From contig JAEWWW010000052.1 of the NCBI GenBank assembly GCA_023396215.1, positions 1 to 31,588 of the forward strand: DNA of 31,588 bases, read 5' to 3'. The notes beneath the pieces were generated by a model. It ran no database searches, was not told the origin of the DNA, and saw only the letters and a list, made by a program, of their open reading frames with translations. Source of the stretch: Bacillota bacterium. GTDB lineage: Bacteria; Bacillota; Clostridia; Oscillospirales; Ruminococcaceae. Positions 15,403-21,848 of the stretch are shown piece after piece (the stretch's first letter is position 1; each line of letters starts with the position of its first letter). A program made the position numbers and the translations under genes.

Positions 15403-15810
15403 GCTTACACCTCTCTATGATGCCATCTTTGCCTATGGTCTTTGTATCATTATGCCGCAAACCCCATGGGTTTACATGCAGCCGGATGATATAAGGATAA
15501 AAATACTCCCTGGGCCAATGCGCACAGGGCTGTGGCAGCCTGCCGGGCAAAACCCAATTCGCATTTATTATAGCATCTTTTATATAGGGCGGGGAGCCAA
15601 AAGGGGCTTATTTTCGACATTTTACTTAAATTTTACCCTGCTCGTAGGCCAAGGGGATGAGCAGTAGTTCCGCTCTTTGAAATGGGGGTGCATATGCGGG
15701 GAACTGCCCAGACAGAGCAGGGTTTTGTGCCCAATAAAAGCGCCGGTCTTTTGACCGACGCCTCTATTAAATATATGCACATCAATGCGCCGGCAGCTGC
15801 CACGCCCCGG
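15403..15810. other. Gene-free stretch upstream of the flavoprotein
   Basis: This 408-base stretch holds a minus-strand extended -10 (TGCTATAAT at 15575-15567) that could serve the flavoprotein, an AAACCC-CAT-GGGTTT palindrome (15459-15473) between it and the start codon that could be an operator, a CTGCTC/GAGCAG repeat near 15640-15665, and the terminator of the next minus-strand gene at its right end. I see no gene. Confidence 0.5.
15733..15762 (-). terminator. Terminator of the anchored-protein gene
   Basis: On the minus strand GCGTCGGTC-AAAA-GACCGGCGC (one G-U pair) is followed by TTTTATT, 49 bases past the stop of the gene at 15811-16854. Confidence 0.85.
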
Positions 15811-16854
15811 TTACACAGCTTCACGCAGCTTGTTATTCTCCACCGTTAGCTTCAGGTTTTTCCAACTGTCGGTCAATAAGCCGGTTTCTTTCCATTGGCC
15901 GTTACTGAGGATATACTCATGCAGCAGGATATCATACCCGTTGGTGAGCCGGACAAAATCAAAGCGGTAATGCTTTTCCTTGCCGGACGCATAGATGCGA
16001 ATCATGGCTTCTTCCTGCTCTATCTTATCTATTTCATCAATCAGCTTCAGGTTGTCGCGGTAAACAATCTGCACCACAGCGTCAGAAAGATAAAACCAGC
16101 CGTGCATGGGCGCGCAAAGAAAATCCTCGGCAATGTAGCGAACCTCCCCAATTTTCCAGCCGTCCCCGGGGGTTTGCTCGGCAGCCACCAGACCGTAATA
16201 GTAGGCAAACTGGCTGCCCTGATGATACTGCTGGCCGGGGTCTGTTTTCGCCCCGGTTATCACCTCTATCTCCACCATATAATATTGGGTATGTCGGGGC
16301 GTACCGGCGGACGCGTATGCGGGCAGCAGCTTTAAAAGGGTTATATAGCCCATGCCGTTAAAGGAAGCCACAAACCGGTCCAGCGGCATTTCCTTCTGCT
16401 TTTCCTTGGTCAGCAGCTCGTACGCGTAGGGGTAGGGCAGCGTGGACCACCCGACACTGCCGCAGCCGCCCGAATATCCAACCATATTGGAGGCCGACTG
16501 CAATATGCCATAGTACGCAAGTACGACGTCCTCGGGATTGTCAAACTTTTTGGTTATCAGGGGCGGGTGGGCGTCACTTTTCTCAAAGTCCTTAAAGGAA
16601 TAGCGGTTGGGGTAGGGCGGGTCCTTGGAGGGCCGCTGAAACCGTTCGCTGCTCATATCCTCCCTTTGGTTCACAACTGGTATAGCGAGGTCAAAATTAT
16701 ACGCAGGGGAATAAAGCGTTCCCCCTGCAAGCATCTGTGGCGGCGGCTTTGGCGGCAGTCTTACGAAGCAGGGCAATGCAAAGCAAACAACCACTGCCGA
16801 TAAAACCGTACATGCGGTTATCATAAGGAACCTTTTGCTTATTCTCAGCACCAT
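15811..16854 (-). CDS. Membrane-anchored or secreted protein of unknown function
   Basis: A 347-residue protein I do not recognise. Residues 1-10 are basic, then a hydrophobic stretch (MITACTVLSAVVVCFALPCFV) forms a signal anchor or uncleaved signal; ALPC is not a good lipobox. A proline-rich linker (RLPPKPPP) leads to a soluble extracytoplasmic part with many aromatic residues (YYMVEIEVITG, QFAYYYGLVAAE, YRFDFVRLTNG). A DNPEDVVLAYYGIL segment resembles the helix that opens many small secreted NTF2-like or stress-response domains, but I cannot name it. I choose ATG 16854, 8 bases behind GGAGG, over ATG 16869, which lies upstream of that site. Single gene with its own terminator. Confidence 0.7.
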   Translation of the reverse strand: MVLRISKRFLMITACTVLSAVVVCFALPCFVRLPPKPPPQMLAGGTLYSPAYNFDLAIPVVNQREDMSSERFQRPSKDPPYPNRYSFKDFEKSDAHPPLITKKFDNPEDVVLAYYGILQSASNMVGYSGGCGSVGWSTLPYPYAYELLTKEKQKEMPLDRFVASFNGMGYITLLKLLPAYASAGTPRHTQYYMVEIEVITGAKTDPGQQYHQGSQFAYYYGLVAAEQTPGDGWKIGEVRYIAEDFLCAPMHGWFYLSDAVVQIVYRDNLKLIDEIDKIEQEEAMIRIYASGKEKHYRFDFVRLTNGYDILLHEYILSNGQWKETGLLTDSWKNLKLTVENNKLREAV

Positions 16855-16965
16855 GGCCATCCCCTCCATTGCTACAAGTATATGAAGGGAATGGCCATTT
16901 AACGTTTAATCATATGGTGGTGCTTGCATTGCGGTATCTCATATTACACCCAGGGATGATGCATT

Positions 16966-17559
16966 CTAACCGACGGCCTCGGTTACAATATCGGACTTTA
17001 ATATGTCGGCCAGCACCTGCTTGGCGTCCTCCCGCACAGTGCCGACCCGAACCCCCTCGATATGCGCCTCGCTGATGAAGGCCCACAGACCGTTGCAGAT
17101 GAATCCGCTGGCCTGCTTAATGGAGTACTTTGGCCTGATGAACTGGCTTCTATGCAGCAGCACAAGCTCCACACTGCGCACAATGTGGTTGTAAAACATG
17201 TGGTGCAGGTACGGGTTTTTCTCAATTGTAGTGCGGTTAAGCAAAGACATGTGGTTGTTGTAGAGGTTGAAAATGCAGTCCATCAAATTGCAGAAGGTTT
17301 TCACAATGTCGTTGCCGGGGTTGTTCTCCTTTTGCATGGTTCGATAATCGGTGGTGGCGCTATCCAACATCTCGGCGAACATCTCGTCGGCAAGGGCAAA
17401 CTTGTCGTTGTAGTGAGCATAGAAAGTGATGCGGCTGATGTCAGATTTGGCGCACAGTTCGGTAACGGTAATCTGTTCAAAAGGCTTCTCTTTAAGTGCT
17501 TCGGCCAGCGCCTGCTTGATATATCGTTTGGTTTTTCGGATACGCTTATCCTCTGCCAT
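16966..17559 (-). CDS. TetR/AcrR family regulator
   Basis: A 197-residue TetR-type repressor. The N-terminal helix-turn-helix is complete: RIRKTKRYIKQALAEAL, then FEQITVTELCAKSDISRITFYAHYNDKFALADEM (around residues 27-60). The C-terminal ligand domain lacks close landmarks but resembles the DhaS-like type common in Firmicutes. A GAGGTG site precedes the ATG. It is divergent from degV across 142 bases of AT-rich DNA. The usual reading is that it represses itself and the degV pair in response to a small hydrophobic ligand; the ligand is unknown. Confidence 0.9.
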   Translation of the reverse strand: MAEDKRIRKTKRYIKQALAEALKEKPFEQITVTELCAKSDISRITFYAHYNDKFALADEMFAEMLDSATTDYRTMQKENNPGNDIVKTFCNLMDCIFNLYNNHMSLLNRTTIEKNPYLHHMFYNHIVRSVELVLLHRSQFIRPKYSIKQASGFICNGLWAFISEAHIEGVRVGTVREDAKQVLADILKSDIVTEAVG

Positions 17560-17701
17560 CGGTTATACACCTCTAATATTCTGTATAATTAGCTAATAAA
17601 AAATAAATTATGTAAGTTGTATCGTCATTCTATAAGCGTTATAATTTTAACATATGTAGAGATATCTGTCAAAATGTACAACATGTTTGGAGGGAGCGCT
17701 T
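17560..17701. promoter_or_regulatory. Shared tetR-degV promoter/operator region
   Basis: On +, TTGTAT (17617-17622), a 17-base spacer and TATAAT (17640-17645) form a good promoter for degV. Downstream of it are the small palindromes ACATATGT and AGATATCT and an ACATG-containing inverted pair, candidate operator sites for the divergent TetR protein. GGAGGG at 17689-17694 is the degV ribosome site. Confidence 0.65.
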
Positions 17702-18589
17702 ATGGGAAATTATGTTTTAAGCTGTTGTTCCACCGCGGATTTGACCGCGGAGCATTTCGCCCAGAAGGACATTCATTATGTTTGCTTTCACTTTTCGCTG
17801 GACGGCAAGGAATACCTGGATGACTTGGGGGAGTCGGTCGATTTTGATGATTTTTACAAAGCAATGGCAAACGGCGCTGAAACAAAAACCTCTCAGGTTA
17901 ATGTTGACGAGTTCATCGCTCATTTTACACCCTTTCTTGAAGCCGGGCAGGATATTTTGCATGTCTGCCTCTCTTCGGGGCTATCCGGGGTGTTAAACGC
18001 GGCGAACTCTGCGAAGGCCGTCCTGGAGGAGCGCTATCCGCAGCGCCGGATATACATTGTGGATTCGCTGGGGGCTTCGTCAGGCTATGGCCTGCTGATG
18101 GATACCCTGTCTGAGAAAAAGGCGGCGGGCATGGATATAGACAGCCTGTATGAGTGGGCCGAAGTGCACAAGCTGGAGTTGCACCACTGGTTCTTTTCCA
18201 CCACGCTGGAGTACTACGTTAAGGGCGGCCGCATCTCAAAGACGGCGGGCTTCGTCGGCGGCCTTTTAGATATCTGCCCCCTGCTGAACATGGATCACAA
18301 CGGCAAGCTAATCCCCCGCAAAAAGGTGCGCGGTAAAAAACGCATCATCACAGAAATCGTGAACCAGATGGAGGAGCACGCCCAGGGCGGTCTTGCGTAC
18401 AACGGCAAGTGCTACATCTCCAATTCCGGGTGCTACGAGGACGCCCGCGCCGTCGCCGATTTGGTGGAGGCACGCTTTGCCAACCTGAACGGGCCGGTGG
18501 AAATCAATCACGTGGGCACGACCATCGGCAGCCACACCGGGCCGGGCACCGTGGCGCTGTTCTTCTGGGGAACGATGCGCAATGACTAA
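17702..18589 (+). CDS. DegV family fatty-acid-binding protein
   Basis: A 295-residue DegV protein. Members bind a long-chain fatty acid between two domains, and in some bacteria (FakB) present it to the FakA kinase. Landmarks are the N-terminal SCCSTADLTAEHF, the lipid-head site TSQVNVDEF and SSGLSGVLNAA, then VDSLGASSGYGLLM, YYVKGGRISKTAGFVGGLLDICPLL and the C-terminal HVGTTIGSHTGPGTVALFFWG. ATG 17702 lies 7 bases behind GGAGGG; ATG 17687 lies before that site. Its last codons overlap the start of a membrane protein by 8 bases, so the two are coupled. The divergent TetR probably controls both. Confidence 0.94.
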   Translation: MGNYVLSCCSTADLTAEHFAQKDIHYVCFHFSLDGKEYLDDLGESVDFDDFYKAMANGAETKTSQVNVDEFIAHFTPFLEAGQDILHVCLSSGLSGVLNAANSAKAVLEERYPQRRIYIVDSLGASSGYGLLMDTLSEKKAAGMDIDSLYEWAEVHKLELHHWFFSTTLEYYVKGGRISKTAGFVGGLLDICPLLNMDHNGKLIPRKKVRGKKRIITEIVNQMEEHAQGGLAYNGKCYISNSGCYEDARAVADLVEARFANLNGPVEINHVGTTIGSHTGPGTVALFFWGTMRND

Positions 18590-19172
18590 GCGGGAGCAAG
18601 CTGCAACAGTCATACGCATCGTCACAGTGCCGCCGGTTATGGTGCTTGTGCTGTTGCTGCTTCTGTTTTTTCGGGATGTGGGTATCTTTTCCGGTCTGTA
18701 TAAGCTGCTTTTATCCGTCCTTTTCCTCACCGTCGTTCCTTCGCTGGCCTATCCGCTTTCCGGCCTGCTGCCCAAGTACAGGGGCAAGGGGCGGGAGGGC
18801 CAGCGCAATCTGGCGCTCATCCTCAATCTGGCCGGTTATGCCGGGGCTGTGCTGTACGGCTTTGCGGCGGGGGCGAGCAGAGGGCTGTTGTTCATCTTTC
18901 TGTTTTACCTTATGTCGGTATTGGTGCTCATTCTGTTTAACAAGGTGGTTGGGATAAGGGCAAGCGGCCATGCCTGCAGCCTTGCGGGGCCGCTGCTGCT
19001 TTTTATCTACTTTATCGGCAGCGCATCCATCCTCCCCTGCGCGCTGCTCTTTGGCGCCATCCTGTGGTCTTCGCTCATCTTAAAGCGGCACACGCTCAAG
19101 GAGCTATGCTTTGGCGCACTTTCCGCTGTGCTTGCATTCTTCTTATGCGTTCTATGCGTGGGGTATCCCTGA
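18582..19172 (+). CDS. PAP2-like integral membrane protein
   Basis: A 196-residue protein with about six membrane segments. Two features suggest the PAP2 (phosphatidic acid phosphatase) superfamily: KVVGIRASGHACSLAGP (around residues 121-137), like the K...SGH region, and LILKRHTLKELCFGAL (165-180), like the R...H region. The catalytic set is incomplete: PSGH is ASGH, and the final Asp after the His is not evident. I therefore call it PAP2-like, perhaps not an active phosphatase. It overlaps degV by 8 bases, so the pair may work together in fatty-acid or lipid handling, as inferred from position only. Confidence 0.75.
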   Translation: MTKREQAATVIRIVTVPPVMVLVLLLLLFFRDVGIFSGLYKLLLSVLFLTVVPSLAYPLSGLLPKYRGKGREGQRNLALILNLAGYAGAVLYGFAAGASRGLLFIFLFYLMSVLVLILFNKVVGIRASGHACSLAGPLLLFIYFIGSASILPCALLFGAILWSSLILKRHTLKELCFGALSAVLAFFLCVLCVGYP

Positions 19173-19220
19173 CTTTTCTTGCCAAAAGCGGGGGAGCGCC
19201 CAACCGTTTGACCAATGAAA

Positions 19221-19270
19221 AGGGCAGCAGTGCGAACATGTTCATGGTGACTGTTCACAGCTGCTGCCCT
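19221..19270 (+). terminator. Long imperfect hairpin after the PAP2-like gene
   Basis: AGGGCAGCAG (19221-19230) pairs perfectly with CTGCTGCCCT (19261-19270), and the stem continues through GAACA/TGTTC with a bulge and a mismatch. There is no T run. It also contains the palindrome GAACATGTTC (19233-19242). Confidence 0.5.
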
Positions 19271-19288
19271 CATGCAATAAGGCTGATT

Positions 19289-19316
19289 TTGATATCTGCT
19301 CGGTTCTTTCTATACC
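19289..19316 (+). promoter_or_regulatory. Promoter of the AT-rich orphan gene
   Basis: TTGATA (19289-19294), 16-base spacer, TATACC (19311-19316), placed about 28 bases before the start codon at 19344. Confidence 0.55.
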
Positions 19317-19343
19317 TAAATCATTTTTGAGGGGAGAACACTC

Positions 19344-19619
19344 ATGACATCGAAAGAAAAGCTCTATTATTTATTAACTGAATATCAAAAAGGCAAATAT
19401 GATACAAATACTTTTTGTGACCAATTTACCTTTATTTATAATACCGAGGCAGACTATAATATGTTAAGCGAGGCTGAGAATAAGCTGTTCAGCGAACTGT
19501 CTATAATTACAGCAAGGTTTTCTCCCTACGAGGAGGATTTAAAGTTACCAAATGTCTATTATAGTGAGCAAGAAGTTAAATTTAAAGTGGAGGAAGTTGT
19601 AGTTAAGTTACTGAAGTAA
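19344..19619 (+). CDS. AT-rich small protein, possibly an orphan immunity-type protein
   Basis: A 91-residue acidic helical protein (KEKLYYLLTEYQKGKYDTNTF, MLSEAENKLFSELSIITARF, EEDLKLPNVYYSEQEV). The pattern of an N-terminal helix, FCDQFTFIY, LSExExxLFxEL and a C-terminal amphipathic helix resembles colicin-immunity-like or other toxin-immunity proteins I have seen in Firmicutes. I hold this loosely, since no catalytic motif exists to confirm it. The gene has its own promoter and a GAGGGGAG ribosome site. Its base and codon use (ATA, TTA, AAA-rich) contrasts sharply with its GC-rich neighbours, which suggests transfer. No toxin gene is adjacent, and it lies beside a tRNA gene and a cluster of palindromes. 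Confidence 0.7.
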   Translation: MTSKEKLYYLLTEYQKGKYDTNTFCDQFTFIYNTEADYNMLSEAENKLFSELSIITARFSPYEEDLKLPNVYYSEQEVKFKVEEVVVKLLK

Positions 19620-19796
19620 AATAAGGATATATATTTTGCAGATTTTAATTAAAGGCCATGGGGCCAATAATGCCCCATGCGAACTTTTAAATAATCTATA
19701 TGACCTTTGTTGTTTACCAAGGCCTTTAAGTGGTCGGCATTACGGAGCGGCGTGAGCCGAGGGAGATAACCCGCCCACGGGCGCCGCACCAAATAG

Positions 19797-19829
19797 AAAA
19801 CATCAGTCTTGCGGCTGGTGTTTTTCATT
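19797..19829 (+). terminator. Terminator of the first palindrome module
   Basis: AAAACATCAGTC pairs with GCTGGTGTTTT around TTGCG (one G-U pair, one mismatch), followed by TTTTTCATTT. Confidence 0.7.
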
Positions 19830-19898
19830 TATAATGATAAAGCAAAAAAGATTTTTGAGCACCTTCCGTTTCCAACCCCGCCGGAGGCTAGGGGGGCA

Positions 19899-20076
19899 CA
19901 CGGGGGGACTTAGTCCCGCCCGTGAGGCGCTTTGTGCCTTTCATAAAATGAAAGGCACTCACATGTTCCGCAGAACATGTAAGCGCCATAGGGAGGGGGC
20001 GTATGCGGGGGAACCATCAGGGTTCCTACCGCAGGTAGAGCGAACGCAGTGAGCGGATAACCCCGCCGCAGCGGGC
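19899..20076 (+). ncRNA. Candidate structured RNA or palindromic element
   Basis: A chain of helices: CACGGG-GGGACT with AGTCCC-g-CCCGTG (19899-19924, one bulge); then a three-way junction closed by GGCGCTT/AAGCGCC (19926-19932/19981-19987) that encloses an 11-bp perfect hairpin (19934-19958, loop AAA) and an 8-bp perfect hairpin ACATGTTC-CGCA-GAACATGT (19961-19980). GGAACC/GGTTCC (20010-20026), CTACC/GGTAG (20026-20038) and CCCGC/GCGGG (20062-20075) follow. A TATAAT at 19830-19835 lies upstream and a strong terminator at 20078-20125 downstream, so a transcript of about 285 bases is possible. It could equally be a DNA repeat unit. Confidence 0.45.
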
Positions 20077-20077
20077 G

Positions 20078-20125
20078 CACCAAATAAAAAGAGCCAGTCA
20101 AAAGACTGGCTCTTTTTATTTGGTG
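20078..20125. terminator. 48-base perfect hairpin, bidirectional terminator at the tRNA end
   Basis: Arms 20078-20099 and 20104-20125 are perfectly complementary over 22 bp around AAAA. Inner GC pairs (GAGCCAGTC/GACTGGCTC) are flanked by A5/T5 runs, so both strands have a U tract. The right arm includes the complement of the tRNA-Leu 3' CCA end (20121-20123), so the left arm carries a second CACCA copy. Confidence 0.9.
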
Positions 20126-20207
20126 CCGGTAGTCGGGGTCGAACCGACACGGTATCGCTACCACTGGATTTTGAGTCCAGCACGTCTGCCAATTCCATCA
20201 TACCGGC
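20121..20207 (-). tRNA. tRNA-Leu (anticodon CAA)
   Basis: 87 bases including an encoded CCA. The acceptor stem GCCGGTA pairs with TACCGGC and the discriminator is A. The anticodon stem-loop CTGGA-CTCAAAA-TCCAG places CAA at positions 34-36, decoding UUG. A long variable arm (TGGTAGCGATACCG) is typical of class II tRNAs, and the T arm GTCGG-TTCGACC-CCGAC is intact. Transcribed on the minus strand, with the bidirectional terminator immediately after it. Confidence 0.97.
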
Positions 20208-20309
20208 ATGGATTGCCTTGAAATTATACAACACCCAAGCCCAAAAAGCAAGGGCAAAGCGAGGTAAAAAATCGTTTTTATAAAGAGGGCAAAGGAAAAA
20301 ATTTCTCTA

Positions 20310-20338
20310 TTTACACAAACGTATGTTTGTGATACGCT
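20310..20338 (+). promoter_or_regulatory. dinB promoter
   Basis: TTTACA (20310-20315), 17-base spacer, TACGCT (20333-20338). The spacer is filled by the first SOS box, an arrangement expected for direct LexA repression. Confidence 0.65.
20314..20331. promoter_or_regulatory. LexA/DinR SOS box 1
   Basis: CACAAAC-GTAT-GTTTGTG is a 7-bp perfect dyad around 4 bases, close to the Firmicutes DinR box GAAC-N4-GTTC, lying between -35 and -10 of dinB. Confidence 0.75.
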
Positions 20339-20345
20339 TGGTGTA

Positions 20346-20357
20346 GAACATACGTTT
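20346..20357. promoter_or_regulatory. LexA/DinR SOS box 2
   Basis: GAAC-ATAC-GTTT, a near-consensus DinR box 15 bases after box 1 and just before the dinB ribosome site. Its centre is the reverse complement of the centre of box 1. Confidence 0.75.
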
Positions 20358-20373
20358 AAGGGAGGCGGCTCTT

Positions 20374-21606
20374 ATGGAGCGGGTGATACTGCACTGCGAT
20401 CTGAACAATTTTTACGCCTCGGTGGAATGCCGCAACCATCCGGCGCTGGCGGGCCTGCCTGTGGCGGTCTGCGGCAGTCAGGACGACCGGCACGGGGTGG
20501 TGCTGGCCAAAAACCAGCAGGCCAAGGCCTCTGGGGTAGCAACCGGCGAGGCCATCTGGCAGGCCCGGGTCAAGTGCCCTGGGCTGGTGACGGTGCCGCC
20601 CCATTTTGACCAATACGTTCAGGAGTCCTACCGGGTGCGGGAGATATACGGCCGCTACACCGACCGGGTGGAGCCCTACGGCATCGATGAATGCTGGCTG
20701 GACGTCACCGGCTGCACCGGGCTTTTTGGCTCGGGGCAGCAGATTGCCCATCAAATCCGCAGGCAGGTTCGGCGGGAGCTGGGCCTGACCATCTCGGTGG
20801 GGGTCAGCTATAACAAGATTTTTGCCAAGCTGGGCAGCGACCTGCAAAAGCCCGACGCCGTTTCGGTGGTCAGCCCCGAGAGCTTTCGCGCACAGCTTTG
20901 GGGCCTGCCCGCCACCGCCCTGCTGGGGGTGGGCAGGGCGGTAGAGCGCAAGCTGAGCGGAGTGGGGGTGCTTACCATCGGCGATATTGCCGCCTGTGAG
21001 CGGAGCTACCTCGAAAGGCTGCTGGGCAAAAACGGCCGCACCCTCTGGCTTTACGCCAACGGCCTCGACAACGCCCCGGTGCTGGACGCGCAGTCACAGC
21101 CCCCGGTCAAAAGCATAGGCAACTCGGTGACCTGCACCCGCGACCTTGAAAGCAACCCGCAGGTGTGGCAGGTACTGCTGGCCATGAGCGAAAAGGTGGC
21201 CTCCCGCCTGCGTGAGCAGGACCTGCGAACGGGCATGGTGGCGGTGCAGGTCAAGGATGAGGACTTCATCACCCGGGAATATTCCGCCAGTCTGGAGCAG
21301 CCCACCCATTCGGCCTTTCTGCTGGCAAAGACAGCCCAGCGGCTCTTTGAGCAGCATTATGACTGGCAGCGGCGGGTGAGAGCGGTGGGGGTGCGCGCCA
21401 GCCTCCTCACCGATGGGCAGTACCAGCTTTCGCTCTGCGGCAATCCCCGGCAGACCCAGCGGGCCGAGCGGCTGGAACAGAGCGTAGACCGGCTGCGCCG
21501 CCGGTATGGCAATCAGGCGGTGCAGCGCGCGGTGCTGATGCTCCCCGGCCCCTTGCCCCGCGGGGGCGAGGGGGAAAGCTGCCTGCCCGCCTTTTGCAGG
21601 GTTTGA
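20374..21606 (+). CDS. dinB: DNA polymerase IV (Y family)
   Basis: A 410-residue translesion polymerase. The palm metal ligands are Asp9 in ILHCDLNNFYASVE and Asp105-Glu106 in YGIDECWLDVTG (the usual SIDE reads GIDE). ISVGVSYNKIFAKLGSDLQKPD and the helix-hairpin-helix LPATALLGVGRAVERKLSGVGVLTIGDIA follow, then the little-finger domain. The last 20 residues (PLPRGGEGESCLPAFCRV) are encoded by GC-rich palindromic DNA and do not look like the family's usual beta-clamp peptide. GGGAGG precedes the ATG. Two SOS boxes in the promoter predict induction by DNA damage. Confidence 0.96.
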   Translation: MERVILHCDLNNFYASVECRNHPALAGLPVAVCGSQDDRHGVVLAKNQQAKASGVATGEAIWQARVKCPGLVTVPPHFDQYVQESYRVREIYGRYTDRVEPYGIDECWLDVTGCTGLFGSGQQIAHQIRRQVRRELGLTISVGVSYNKIFAKLGSDLQKPDAVSVVSPESFRAQLWGLPATALLGVGRAVERKLSGVGVLTIGDIAACERSYLERLLGKNGRTLWLYANGLDNAPVLDAQSQPPVKSIGNSVTCTRDLESNPQVWQVLLAMSEKVASRLREQDLRTGMVAVQVKDEDFITREYSASLEQPTHSAFLLAKTAQRLFEQHYDWQRRVRAVGVRASLLTDGQYQLSLCGNPRQTQRAERLEQSVDRLRRRYGNQAVQRAVLMLPGPLPRGGEGESCLPAFCRV

Positions 21607-21665
21607 GCCGGGCAGGCCGGTGCGGGCTCCGGCCCTTGCAGGAAATTCCCGAGGCCGCAACCACC

Positions 21666-21691
21666 AGGGGCGGCTATCCGCCGCCCGCGCC
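21666..21691 (+). repeat. Partial copy of palindromic repeat Y
   Basis: AGGGGCGG and CCGCCCGCGCC flank a 7-base centre (CTATCCG), matching both flanks of the repeat at 29300-29339 with a different loop. It lies 60 bases after dinB. Confidence 0.5.
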
Positions 21692-21730
21692 ATCCGCCCA
21701 CACTTTATGCGGCAGGCGACAGAAACCCCG

Positions 21731-21759
21731 TTGCAAAACCCAGCGGCCCGTGTTAGAAT
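21731..21759 (+). promoter_or_regulatory. Promoter of the MATE exporter gene
   Basis: TTGCAA (21731-21736), 17-base spacer, TAGAAT (21754-21759) with TG extension, about 90 bases before the start codon. Confidence 0.7.
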
Positions 21760-21848
21760 AACAAAGCTTTTACCAGACCGCCACCGAACGGGGCAGAGTA
21801 TCTATATTACAGGCCCGCTTCTTGGGGCCTTGACGGAGAAATATAATC

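Larger units (their letters stand above)
19620..20120. other. 500-base gene-free, hairpin-dense region
   Basis: No convincing gene. In order it contains a 9-bp outer stem (19649-19657/19721-19729) enclosing a CATGGGGC/GCCCCATG hairpin, a first GC-hairpin-plus-terminator module (about 19740-19829), a promoter-like TATAAT (19830-19835), and a chain of nested perfect hairpins (19899-20038). A second module of the same design then ends in a 48-base perfect hairpin at the tRNA. Confidence 0.75.

Noticed and set aside
19740..20125. Possible CRISPR array or spacers
   Set aside because: The two modules are only partly alike, not separated by regular unique spacers, and no cas gene is present.
19620..20207. 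Integrative element at tRNA-Leu
   Set aside because: There is no integrase, no direct repeat of the tRNA 3' end beyond CACCA-length words, and no phage or transfer gene; only an orphan AT-rich gene is odd.
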